This document shows positions 47,401 through 59,043 of a DNA stretch of 64,000 nucleotides, one piece after another. A program made the position numbers and the translations under genes. Within the stretch, counting starts at the first letter, position 1. Every line of letters starts with the position of its first letter. The notes below the pieces were generated by a model. The model did no database searches, was not told where the DNA came from, and saw nothing but the letters and a program-made list of their open reading frames with translations. Source of the stretch: Costus lasius (Eukaryota > Streptophyta > Magnoliopsida > Zingiberales > Costaceae); the NCBI GenBank assembly GCA_027563935.2, contig CM050449.1, positions 58,793,949 through 58,857,948 of the forward strand, read 5' to 3'.

Positions 47401-48339
47401 GTACATTTGAACAAATGTGAACTCCACATGCAGTGTCCAACACCCATGATATAGAAGAAGAAACCATGACTTCAGTCACGAAAATACCTGAGCCAGAAGC
47501 GAAACTTCCCTTCTTGTCTCCCTGGAGCGCTTTACAGTCCTTTTTCCAATGACCCAGCTGGCCACAATGGAAACATCTGTATTCCTTCGACTGCTTAACC
47601 TTTTGTTTCAGAGCCTTGCTGTAGCTCTTGACAGGGGCTTTGCCCTTCTTCCCTTTCTTCTTGTTCCTTGAAGGAACCATCAAGACAGAGGATGAAGGCT
47701 TTCCCTTAAGAGTCAGCTCTGTAGTCAAGAGCATATACAGTAACTCTGCCGGCGTACAGTCGATCTTGTTCATATTAAAGTTAATGATGAACGGATAGAA
47801 AGAGGTCGGGAGAGACTGCAAATGATGTCTACAGCAAGCTCCTGATTGATGGTCGGGAGAGACTGCAATATGATGTCTACAGCAAGCTCCTGATTGATGG
47901 TATGTCCCAGTTTCTCTAGAGCCTCCTTGTACCCAATCATCTTGAGTACGTGAGCTCCCACTGGACTCCCTTCAGCCAGTTTGCTCTGAAAGAAAAGTTT
48001 AGTCAAATTGTAGCGTTCAGTCCTAGCCTGTGCAGCATACAGCAGCTTGAGGTTTGCTATAATTTGTATAGCAGATAGATCCTCATGCTGACGCTGCAGC
48101 TCTGGCGTCATAGACGCAAGCATCAGGCAAGCGACATCAATGCTATCATTGACATGCTTTTCATAAGCATCGCGAACCGCCCATGCGGCGTTCGTAGCGG
48201 GTTGAGGCGGTATAGCCGTCTCGAGGACATACAGCTTCCTCTCTGCCTTAAGAACAATCTTAATGTGTCCGTACCAGTCTGAGAAGTTTGGTCCAGCAAA
48301 CTTCTCCCTTTCCAGTAGGGATCGCACATTGAAATTCGT
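44407..48339 (-). pseudogene. gag-pol: A4 gag-pol polyprotein, frameshifts, stops, ACG start
   Basis: It has the same domain order as A1-A3, but the start codon is ACG (48339-48337), as in A1. A 47-bp unit is tandemly duplicated at 47804-47850 and 47851-47898 (the second carries one extra base), shifting the frame in gag. CTGG is duplicated at 46817-46824, shifting the frame within integrase before its first catalytic region. TGG is TGA at 45832-45834 near the start of the reverse transcriptase. CAG is TAG at 45127-45129, between reverse transcriptase and RNase H, a change shared with A5. The RNase H part (44407-45096) stays open. Confidence 0.92.
47804..47898. repeat. 47-bp tandem duplication in A4 gag
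   Basis: Two adjacent copies begin GGTCGGGAGAGACTGCAA. The second is 48 bp because of one extra base. No other family-A copy here has the duplication. Confidence 0.93.
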
Positions 48340-50164
48340 GGTGTTCGTTGCTGCAGTAATCTACAACAATGCAAGAACAGCAAGGTCAGTATCAATGTGA
48401 GAATCAATTCAGGACTTAAGAATGATTCTTTTCTCACTATTTTATCTGGCTGAAAAATCCAGCAAAACAGCCCGAAAGAGTAAAACTCTTTTAGTGAGAT
48501 GGGATCCAGATTTCATACTTGGTCTCCGCGTCCCGCTCAGGCGAGATAAGATACACAGAGAGTACAAGCACTAATTTCTGGTAGGCAATCCCTGCCAATC
48601 GCCAACCCGTGCGATTCCCCTTCATCTAGGCAATCCAGCAAACTGTGCCAACTGAGTTGGTACAACACAGTCTCTGATCCCACAGATGGCTGCCTCCATA
48701 TAGCTACCATATGCGCCACATATGTAGCCTACATGGTCAAGCTGACCCGACCTACTCCCTGGACCACCACGTGCTATGCTGAGCAACGAGAAGCGATAAA
48801 TCCCTTCCCTGTAACACGTAGGTGTAATCCCGCACCGTATGAAGATAGATGGGCGTGCCCACTGAGTGGGTACAACACGGCCCCAACGATAGTCAGAACA
48901 GTGAGGTTTCGCGTCAGAAGGCTATCGTGCTTGATATTTAACGTTTGGATTTTAACGGTCTTTTATCTTCTTAACTATCATACAATTCCTATGGTGATAG
49001 CAGAAGATTAAATCATGCAATTCTACTTATTTAAACAATAATGAAAGCATGATGATCTTATGTGGTAAAAGCCCATTAAGCCTAGGTAAGACCTTAATTT
49101 AACTTAAGTCTTCACATGAGCTCTTCATGGGTCTTTTGCTTTTCATCTGGCCCAACCCGGGCCCAAGCGCCCACTGCAGCTCAGATGCGCCCACCAGGTA
49201 AAATGCGCCTGTCCTAGGGTCGAACCCTAGACCTCCCACTGGTGAAGCCACTTGCTGCATGCGCCTCTGCCAAGTGTGCTCTGTGCTCATGTCTGATTAA
49301 AATACAATTTAATCTATCTAGACATGATTGACTCGCAGGTCAATTACACTTTATAAATTAATTAAAAATGTGATTCGCAGATCACAATAATAATTTACAA
49401 ATTAACATCCAGGCACGCAGGCCCCAGCACAGCACACATTAAAATAGGCAGCCCACATAAGATGAAATAAACAAGCATCATGGCATCCAATCAACATGTG
49501 ATCCAACAATAAGAAAATAAATTTTTTTTTTTGAAAAACCCATTGGCATGATTTTATTTTCCTTATGTGCCCTACTACCTTACAACGGTCCATTAATAGG
49601 GATCCACTCATCAGACCTAGTCAGATCCACTGCCCTTGCATGCACCAAGTCCTAACTGACTTGAGTCGACCCAGTGGTCAACAATGCATGCCATAGGCTG
49701 AACGACCTGCATGAGTTCTGGCAAGCGGGCGTCACCCCGGGCCTAACTCATGCGCGTTCAATGGTTGTCTCAATCAGACATCGCTACACGCCTGTCTGCA
49801 GTCGACCTATAGCCACCTCGTGCTTGCACACAGGTGCTATCTGGTCAACCCATCTAGGCTGTCAGATGGTCTGATCAGACTGGTTGGATCTAGACTAGAC
49901 GATGACTTCAACCCTATCAACCCGTCTAAGGATTTAAAGTAGGCACCTCTTAGATCTAATGGTAAGCGCGCAAGTTATTTTGTTTTAATAAAACCAACAT
50001 GCAACATGCGCCAACAAGAAACATGCGCCAAGGAGAAAATAACATCATGTATTTTCTCCAACATAAAACTATACAACAAGTTTCGCATGTCCTATAGATC
50101 TAGTCTTTTGCGCAAACATGGATCACAATGCAAAGATAGCAATCATATTAACATGCATTAACCT
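48340..50164 (-). other. A4 untranslated leader
   Basis: This 1.8-kb leader is homologous to those of A1-A3. H3 48532-48545, H2 48645-48663, H1 48855-48873 and H0 48963-49010 (one outer mismatch) are kept. The TTCGA-loop hairpin is at 49211-49232. The small sense ORF of the other leaders is disrupted. Confidence 0.8.
48532..49010 (-). ncRNA. Stem-loop set in A4 leader
   Basis: The four stems occur in the same order and nearly the same spacing as in A1-A3. All H1 and H2 pairs are kept although flanking bases differ. Candidate structured leader RNA. Confidence 0.65.
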
Positions 50165-50176
50165 GCTCTGATACCA
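50165..50176 (-). promoter_or_regulatory. Primer-binding site of A4 (tRNA-iMet)
   Basis: The minus strand reads TGGTATCAGAGC, 2 bp inside the 5' LTR. Confidence 0.92.
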
Positions 50177-50178
50177 AT

Positions 50179-51849
50179 TGAAAGTCCCTTAAGCAAGGGG
50201 GGAGGTGTCGAAACCCTAATGGCGCATATGATAAAACCTTTTGCAGCGGAAAGGGTTTCTGGATCGATGCATGCAGTATGATCAACTTTAACTTGCATAC
50301 AAGAGAATCGATTCTTACCAGTGCCATTGCTTGGATGGCGTCTAGGAAGCAGAGAGTCAAGCGCTTCTCCTCCAAATGGTGCGCACACAAGATGGATGTT
50401 GGCTTCTCCTTGTCGAACCTTGTGCTAGCAAGGATCTCCAAGTGTCCTTGTCGAATGGAAGGGAAGTTGAGATGATGTCTCGCTTGAGCAAACTCTCTCC
50501 AAGGCGTGAACAAAAACCTCCACACGAGAGCAAGCGACGAGAATAGGAGAGGGGCGACAAGAGATGCGTTCCACTCAAAACGTGGAGGCGTGGCTACTAA
50601 AAATAGCTAGCCTTACTCTCTCATGCGATCATGCGTTCATGTACCCACGAACCAATCGCATTTTTCTCTCCTCATTGAACCATGCGCTCACATAATGAGT
50701 TGGTTCATTTTTGGGTTGGTTCAAAGACCAATTAACCCAAGCGATTTGGTCTAGATCATATTAACCCTAAGGTTCAAGATCTTACCGTTCATCTCTTGAT
50801 GCTTCTGATCTCACCGATCTAGCATCCATTCTCTCGATCGAAGCTTACCGATCTCAAGCCCTAATCAATCAAACATGATCAGACCAGATCTCACTTACAA
50901 TCAGAGATTAAATCCCTTTAAACTGAACCAAAACAATTCAGTCCACACGATCTGACTTAAGTAAGCCATATCATCAAATTGTGCGACCCTAAGGGTTTCC
51001 TTTAAATGTCGGTAATGATAACTTACGTTATCACGATCAGTGAGGGGTATCTAGCAACACATCACTATCTCCCGATATAAAGGAAAGAGTCTTCCAAGAC
51101 TACACCCAAACCACAGCACAAGTGTGAATCAACTCACTAGGCATACATGTATCCTTTGCCACTGGATGTTCGTTATTGGACAAGCGTGTCAAGCCTGTAA
51201 CTCCAATATGATGAGAATGATTAGATCAGATGAACATAGTCATCTGGGTATGGCCATACACTTTCTCAATCATCTCATCCAGGGGGCCCCTTTAGAACAT
51301 CACACTCCAAACAAGGAGACGGCAATCCTATGTCTATCACTAGCACCCTAACATGACTCATGCTCATCATCCAAGATAGTCTATAACCATTATGTTTCAA
51401 ATGATATTGAACTACTTCAAAACAATGCCAATCATCATTTAGAAACACAAGTGATCTCAAGTCAGAGGAAGTATGCCACTTGTTCGCATACAAGGATTAT
51501 TCACATTGTGACAAGCAATTGAATATCCTAGTAGGGTCTGTCCAGTACATCCAATGTACCCATGATTCTACATCTTATTCCATGCTCGAAGCATCCTATA
51601 AGATTAGAACACACATTAGTCTCAATCATATCAAGGCTGTCTCATGTTCACCAAGATATCTCGACTAAGGACAAAAGTGCATGTCAGCCAAGCTGAACAG
51701 CATTGAGACATTATTCAGAAGTATACATATGACAGCAGATAATGCAACAACCTGAATAACAACAATTGCCTTTATAAACAAAGAGTTTATACATGATACT
51801 GATGCAATCCCAAGGCCTCAAACATTAGCCTTAAGGGCATACCCCAACA
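50179..51849 (-). repeat. 5' LTR of A4
   Basis: It is 1,671 bp, matches 42716-44386 and is followed by the duplicated TTGAG. Confidence 0.95.
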
Positions 51850-52535
51850 TTGAGATCGGTAAGCTTCGATCGAGAGAATTGATGCTAGATCGATGAGATC
51901 AAGAGCATCAAGAGATGAATAGTTAGATCTTGAGCCTTATGGTTTAATATGATCTAGACCAATGCTTGGTTTGATTTGGTCTTTAAACCAAATGAGATTG
52001 AACCGGTTCATCAAGTGAACGCTTGGTTCAAAGAGGAGAATGTTGCGATTTGTTCACTAAGCGTGAACACTTGAACACATTGAGGGTTTACTATTTTTGG
52101 AAGTCATGCTTTCCAAAATAGGGAGCACGCCTCACGTTCGAGAGCATTGCTCTATTCTCGCTCGCAACTTCCTCTTGTCGCCTCTCTCCTCTCGTGTGGT
52201 GAGTCTTGACGCTCAAGGAGGATTCGGCATACCCAAGAGATCATCTGATCTTCCCTTCAAACGATCAGGAGACTTGGAGATCCTTGCTAGCACAAGGAAC
52301 GACAAGGAGAAAGCCATTTCTCATCTTGTGTGCATCACCTTAGGAGGAGAGCCGCTCGCCCTCTTCTTCCAAGTCGCCATCCAAGCAATGGCTATGGTAT
52401 GATCCCTTCTCGATCTATACATGTGATTAAAGTTGATCATATATTCATCCATGCGATCTTAGAAACCCTAGCTTCCGCTATGCAAAAGTTTTAATCTGCG
52501 CATATTAGGGTTTCGCTCCCCCTTTAGGGACTTTC

Positions 52536-55150
52536 TGTAACGCCCCCTCAGAATAAATCCCAAACATATGCAGAAACCGCGGAAGATAGGGGAACGTCAC
52601 ACACAAAACAACAAGACAAATGCTAGGGAATAATAGCTTACAGAAACGATTCGAAAAATTTCGGCAGCATGTCCCTAGAATTACTAAGGAAATTCCTGTA
52701 CATGCTCCATAAACACAAATTGAACATACCATTTCGAAAACAAGATTCACAATCCTTATCACAACATCCAACTAATAAATCACATTAATCAAATAACACT
52801 GAACGGAACAGAATTCACCGAAAACAGGCTTAAGCCCTCGGTTTAACACGTGTATCAAAACCAAATGCCAACCCGGCAACAATATCACAGTAGTCGAAAA
52901 CTAGCAGCCACATCCGGCTAACATGTCAATGAATAAAATCATAAAAACCTTGGCCACATCCGGCCCTCAAAATAGCACAGGCTCGCAGGCCCCAAAATAT
53001 CAAGTCAGTAAACTAACATCCGCTCAGGCTGTAGGCTCCTGCCCTGTATTTGAAAATATTGGTGGGATGAGCTACACGGCTCAGTGAGTAGATAGTCTCA
53101 TTCGACCATCCACGCATATACAATCAAAAATAGATGCAGATATCTTTTCAAAACTTTCACGGAAGATATCAAGTATGATACACAATAAAACCGAAATCAT
53201 AAATCACAATCATTATCAGAAAACAATACGCCCACAATCCCGGGCAACAAGATCACAAATTGGCCTATCCGGCTAAACAGACTACGACTCACACAACTAT
53301 TGTCCAGTGATTATAGAATTGACCCCGTGGGTCCAACCCGGCCCTCGTCAAGGCACTGAGAGTAACCTGCAGCAACGAATATCGGTGAGGTGTAGATTCA
53401 AGAGGTGGCCCCCGCCAGGTCAGGACGTGGCACTTTGCTCTACGACACTCAACCACCCCCTTACCGGGAACACAAACAGAACAGAACGGAAGGTGAATGA
53501 ATTCAAGAGGTGGCCCCCGTCTGACCAAGACGTGGCACTTTGCTTCAAACACCCAACTCTCAAAAGGTTTATCACTTGGACAAAATATCCTTAACACAAA
53601 CCGGAAACCTGAACCTCTAACCTGGTCACTAGACTCTAGAACAGTCCCTCCATTACCGGAAACATACCAGAATAGGATGGGTGGATTCTCCAACCCCAAA
53701 TCAGAATGACTGTTCACTGAGTGCTCTAGTTAACCCTTAGGTTTAGTCCACACAAGTCTAGGACTCTTATCCTCAAACATACAACACGAACATTATCTTA
53801 GACATCACATCAATCGAGTTCAGGAAAGGTCCTTAGATTTCATGCAAGTATGGTTTAACCTTTTCTAAGTTATCATCAAAGGTTATCAATCAATATTTCA
53901 TGTCATTACTTTCTACATACACCATTCAACTAAAAATACATATTAATGCAGAAAATACACCAAATTTCATCCACAGATAACATACATACAGAATATTACA
54001 GATTCATAGTTTTCTCCTAGTTCTTATAACAATAAACAGAAATGCCCCTAGTTCAAAGTTTAAGTCATGCAGGAAAAGTTATCCAAAAATTTCGTAAAAA
54101 TAGTCATTACGTCCCTCATGATCCCTAGATTCGTAATTTCAAGTTTTTCCCCAATTTAACTAGAAAATTTACCGAATTACCCCTTGGTCAATGTCAGTCA
54201 ATAGAAATTTTTATTTCCAAAATTTCCCAAAAAAAAACTCTAGAATCCTCATATACCCAATATCATGAAAATCAGGTTTGCCCCAATTTTTACCCATACG
54301 TTTAGGCGTAATTTCATGATGAGGGGGCGAAATTCTCATTCAAGCCCTAATCTTCATGCAATTGAAAAATCCAAAGTTACATACATGTTCAATCAAGGTC
54401 TAATTGATGATTAGAAGTCTCAAAAATGAAAAGCCCTAATTTTCATGCAACTAGGGTTTCGAAATTTTTCGGGGAAAGCAAGAAAACGTGTACAATTTTG
54501 CAAGCATGAGTTCATATCATATTTCTAGACATTAATCCTCTCTAAATCATGCAACACCTTCAATATGTGTGAACTAGGTGAAGAGAAAATCCACTCACCT
54601 TCAATTTCGTTTCTTCCAAGCCAACACCCTCACGCCTCCCCTCACACCACTCACGTCGCCGGAGCACCCAAGGACCGCCGGAATTCGCCTCCACCACCAA
54701 TCGCCGCCGACCACAAGAAGAGGAGAAGGAGAAGAAGAAGCCGCCACCTTCACCACCACTCGCCCAAGGGAGAAAATCGTGAGCAAAGAGGGAATTGAGG
54801 GAAAAACGTGAGTAAACCCTCACACTTTCGTTTTCTACCTCCAAAGAATCCAAACCCAATAGCAAACATAAGTGGAAGATCCAATAACCCTTTAGTATAA
54901 GTTAATCTCCACCTCACCCTTATCAAGAGCTCTTACCCTTTTCTAATAGAAAGACACCACTAGCCTAGTGGTACACAGCACACACTCTACGCCTTAAGTC
55001 ACAGGTTCGAATCCTCTCCGCGACACATATTTTTACATTGCAGGAAAAATACATAAATCAACACATTTTCTCATTGAAAGAAATTCCCAAAAATGCTAAA
55101 TAAATAACATTTTCTTTTTCTTACCTGCTAATAAATTTCTGGATCTTACA
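52536..55150 (-). repeat. 3' LTR of gypsy element T
   Basis: It is 2,615 bp and opens and closes with TGTAACG...TTACA, giving TG...CA ends in either orientation. It is followed by the polypurine tract. The stretch contains a tRNA-like segment (54954-55026) and chance ORFs only. Confidence 0.88.
54954..55026 (+). other. tRNA-like segment with A and B boxes (SINE-like relic)
   Basis: TAGCCTAGTGG (54961-54971) fits the pol III A box and GGTTCGAATCC (55004-55014) fits the B box, 32 bp apart as in a tRNA. The T-arm pairing is imperfect and no clear acceptor stem forms, so it is not a working tRNA gene. It is antisense to T. Confidence 0.55.
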
Positions 55151-55168
55151 TTCCTCCCCCTTAAAAAG
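55151..55168 (-). promoter_or_regulatory. Polypurine tract of T
   Basis: On the minus strand a purine run (AAGGGGGAGGAA) abuts the LTR start TGTAAG. Confidence 0.8.
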
Positions 55169-55178
55169 CTTTAGTCCT

Positions 55179-58100
55179 CTAAAGCTCACCATCCAAATCA
55201 TCGAACAGTTGAGGGAACTCTCTTCGCATATCTGACTCTGTCTCCCAAGTAGCTTCTTCGACTGACTGATTTCCCCAGATAACTTTTACAAGCGGTATTG
55301 TCTTGTTCCTTAGGACTTTGTCTTTCCTATCCACAATCCTCAGTGGTCTCTCTACAAAAGTTAGATCACTCTGGATCTGCAGGGGAGCAGAATCAAGCAC
55401 ATGTGATGGATCTGCACAGTATTTCCTCAAAACTGACACATGAAATACGTTATGAAGATGCTCCAGAGATGGTGGCAGAGCCAATCTGTAAGCTACAGGA
55501 CCAACCCTCTCTACAATATCGTAAGGTCCAACAAACCTCGGGCTCACCTTTCCTTTCTTGCCAAACCGCATGACACCCTTGGTTGGTGAAACCTTCAGAA
55601 ACACATGATCCCCCACCATAAACTCTAAGGGACGACGGCGATCATCAGCATAACTCTTCTGCCTGTCCCGAGCAACCTTCAGTTTTTCCTGGATAACTCT
55701 GACTCTATCTGTAGCCTCCTATACAGCCTCTGATCTCAAAATCATCCGGTCCCCCGATTCCTCCCAACTCAGAGGTGACCTGCACTTCCTGCCATACAGA
55801 ACCTCGTACGGAGCCATCTGAATACTGGAGTGAAAGCTGTTATTATAGGTGAACTCTATCAGGGATAAATCACTGTCCCACTCAGAGCTCCAATCTACTA
55901 CATAAGCCCTCAGTAAATCCTCCAAAGTCTGTATAGTACGCTCTGACTGACCATCTGACTGCGGATGGTAGGCGGTACTAAAACTCAACTTAGTGCCAAG
56001 ACCCTCATGCAAGCTCTTCCAGAATCTGGAAAGGAATCTGGAATCGCGGTCTGATACAATATCCACAGGCACTCCGTGTAATCTGACTATCTCATCGATG
56101 TACATCTTAGCCAGCCGATCAAGTGGATAAGTCATCCGAATAGGCAAAAAGTGTGCAGCCTTCGTGAGCCTGTCTACGATGACCCAAACCACATCATGCC
56201 CTCTCCTAGTCCGAGGCAACCCACAAAGAAAATCCATACTAATGTACTCCCACTTCCACTGCGGGATAGGGAGCTGCTGCAATAATCCCCCAGGCCTCTG
56301 GTGTTCAGCCTTCACAGTCTGACAGGTCAAACACCGAGATACGAACACATACTCATACTCCTTCAATTGCCGCGAAGCATAAGCTACTACGGCCCCTTTT
56401 TGCATCAGGACACAGCCCAGTCCTTTGCCTGAGGCATCAGTATAAACAGTAAACCTCTCCCCATCAGTAGGAATGATAAGGATGGGCATACTGGTCAATC
56501 TCCTCTTTAACTCCTGGAAGCTTTCCTAACACTTCTCGTCCCAAACGAACTTAGCCTCTTTCCTGGTCAGCTTGGTTAAGGGACCCGCCAGCTTGGAGAA
56601 CCCCTCCACAAACCTCCTGTAATATCCTGCTAATCCCAGAAAGCTCCAGATCTCTGTGGCACTAGTTGGTCTTCCCCAGTTCAGGATAGCCTGTACCTTC
56701 ATTGGATCCACAGACACGCCCTTACCAGATATCACATGCCCCAAAAAGCTGATCTGATCCAACCAAAACTCGCACTTGCTGGCCTTAGCATACAACTGGT
56801 GTTTCCTCAGAATTGCTAGTACCCTGCGCAAGTCCCTAGCGTGATCCTGAGAAGTACGGGAGTATACCAGTATATCATCTATGAACACCACCACACAAGT
56901 GTCTAACAGCTCATGAAACACCCTGTTCATCAGATCCATAAGAACAGCAGGTGCATTGGTCAGTCCAAAAGGCATAACTACAAACTCGTAGTGCCCATAC
57001 CTGGTCCTGAAAGCAGTCTTCAGGATATCTTCATCCTTGACCCTGAGCTGATGGTATCCTGACCTCAGATCGATCTTGGAGAACACAGTGGCACCCTGCA
57101 ACTGATCGAACAGATCTTCTATCCTCGGAAGGGGATACTTATTCTTTACAGTCACTTGATTCAGTTGACGGTAATCTATGCACATTCTCAGTGTTCCGTC
57201 CTTCTTCTTTACAAACAAGACTGGCGCTCCCCAGGGTGAAGCACTCGGTCTGATATAGCCCTTTTCAAGCAGTTCCTCTAACTGCTTCTTCAACTCAGCT
57301 AACTCTGAGGTGGCCATACGATAAGGAGCCTTTGATATTGGAGCTGTACCAGGCACCAGCTCAATACCAAACTCCACATCCCTGTGGGGAGGCAAACCTG
57401 AAAAATCATCTGAGAATACATCAGGAAACTCACAGACTACCTCTATCTGAGCTAAGTCTGGATCTGAGTCTTCTTGCACCTTAACATGTGCAAGGTATCC
57501 TTTGCACCCACTGGCTAGCAACTTGCTGGCATGCACAAATGATATCATATGTGGCCCTTGATCAGACACCAGGCCCCTTACCAGCAGATGACTCCCATCA
57601 TGCAGATGCAGAGTAATAATCTTCTCAAAGCAATCCACTGTAGCGTGGTGAGAAGATAGCCAATCCATGCCTAGGATCAAATCATAATCCTGCATGCCTA
57701 GCAGTATCAAATCAACTAAAAACTGGTACTGCTCTACGTGAATAACACAGTCAGGGTAGACTATGTCAGTGGATAAACTATCCCCCAAGGGTGTACATAC
57801 TGAAACTGTGTAATCTAGTACTCTAGGTGAGACAGGTAGTCTAGAAGCAAAATTAGCAGACACAAAGGACAAATTGGACCCCGGATCAAACAAAATACGA
57901 GCTAACTGATCAAATACATATAAAGTACCTTCCACGACGGATCGGGAAGCTCGAGTGTCCTTCTCTGCTATAGCGTAGACTCTGGCCTGGACAGCTGGTC
58001 TATCGGTACCCCGGATCTGTGGCCCAGGCGCCTTGCAATCTTTGATCCTGTGCCCCACTTTTCCGCACTTGAAGCACGCCCCGGACTTCTTGTGGCAGTC

Positions 58101-58940
58101 CGCCCTCAGGTGGCCCTTGGCCCCACAATGGTAGCAGACTCTGTCCTCTACCCGGCCATCAGTACTCTGCTGCTGTGACTGAGATGTCTGCTGCGGTCTC
58201 TGAGTTCCCTTCCCCTGGTACGGTCTGTATCGATCTCTCTTCTGGTCCTTCCCCTTATGGTATTTCCTACTGCCTCCACCAGTCTGCTGGGGAACCGATG
58301 CCACAGCTATAGGGGCTACAACTAGGGCCGTCTCGACCTGCTCCTCCAGGATGTACTTCTCCGCGGTGCGGGCACGATCCAGCATCTCAGCATAAGTCTC
58401 CAAGTGCTGCAGTCCTACCTTCTGTCTGATATCTCTTCTGAGACCCCTGAGAAATTTCTTAGCTCGCCTATCCTCAGTATTTATCAAATGTGGAGCATAC
58501 TTCCCAAGCTTTGAGAACATCAGGTCATATTGATCCACTGTCATGTCTCCTTGTTCCAAGTGGATAAACTCCACCTCCCTATCCTCAACCATGCTAGTGG
58601 GAAAGAATTTCCCATTGAACCGGGACAAGAAGTATTGCCACGTCACCGGTTCAGATCTGTCCACCGCGAGTCTCAGCTCACTCTTCCACCACACATCTGC
58701 GTCACCACGCATCATATAAGAGGCCAAACATAATCTGTCCTCATCTGAACATCGCATCACTTGGAAGATCTTCTCCAAGCCCAAAAGCCAGTCCTCTGCC
58801 GTCCTGTAATCTGGACTCCCATAAAAAGAGCTAGGGCCCAACCGCTGAAATTCACCCACAAGCAAGGCATAGCACCTATGGGTGTCCTCCGGCAAGCTAA
58901 CCCCCGGGCCCGATACACACAAATCAATATTTACAAGCAA
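55179..58940 (-). pseudogene. gag-pol: T gag-pol polyprotein with internal deletion and two stops
   Basis: The open frame starts at a TTG (58940) right after an in-frame stop, so the usual gag N-terminus is missing or unrecognised. It continues with retrotransposon gag, two CCHC knuckles, an aspartic protease ([10 protein letters not shown]) and reverse transcriptase (FIDDIL). It stops at TAG 56526-56528. The next frame holds the RNase H start (TDASGKGLG), then jumps directly to the integrase zinc-finger end (SRCLTC), so the RNase H C-terminal half and the first integrase His pair are deleted in frame. The integrase core (SDGQSERT) follows, then TAG at 55719-55721, then the C-terminal domain with a chromodomain-like VEEATWE motif. 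It cannot encode working RNase H or integrase. Confidence 0.88.
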
Positions 58941-59028
58941 GTCAGTTTCTCAAACAAGTTTCCTAGCTGTCTAGCAATACACAAGCAAGGTTTTCCACCC
59001 CAATACAGCTATTATTAGCTAGCCCATT

Positions 59029-59040
59029 GCTCTGATACCA
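59029..59040 (-). promoter_or_regulatory. Primer-binding site of T (tRNA-iMet)
   Basis: The minus strand reads TGGTATCAGAGC, 3 bp from the LTR end. Confidence 0.88.
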
Positions 59041-59043
59041 TTC

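Larger units (their letters stand above)
42716..51849 (-). mobile_element. A4: Ty1/copia retrotransposon, family A, gag-pol heavily damaged
   Basis: The 9,134-bp minus-strand element has 1,671-bp LTRs with about ten differences by eye (about 0.6%). TTGAG is duplicated at 42711-42715 and 51850-51854, showing a second insertion into LTR A6. All structural landmarks are present. Gag-pol has an ACG start, a 47-bp tandem duplication, a 4-bp duplication and two stops. Confidence 0.95.
32666..52535 (+). repeat. A6: family-A LTR split into three by A3 and A4 and ended by T
   Basis: The pieces are 32666-33189, 42237-42715 and 51850-52535. Joined without the duplicated target bases they give about 1,679 bp from TGTTGGGG to GGGACTTTC, lacking only the final A of a normal LTR. 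T is inserted at that point. Whether A6 is a solo LTR or the 5' LTR of a plus-strand element depends on sequence beyond the window. The upstream flank is AAACC. The CArG-like core (52091-52100) has lost one matching arm. Confidence 0.9.

Noticed and set aside
52531..52535. CTTTC as a confirmed target-site duplication of T
   Set aside because: Only one side is in the window; it is recorded as a prediction.
54560..54865. Overlapping ORFs on both strands of the gypsy LTR, rich in Arg, Gly and Ser
   Set aside because: Low-complexity sequence inside the LTR with no homology I recognise and no conserved start.
54954..55026. Functional tRNA gene
   Set aside because: Both pol III boxes fit, but the T-arm and acceptor stem do not pair properly.
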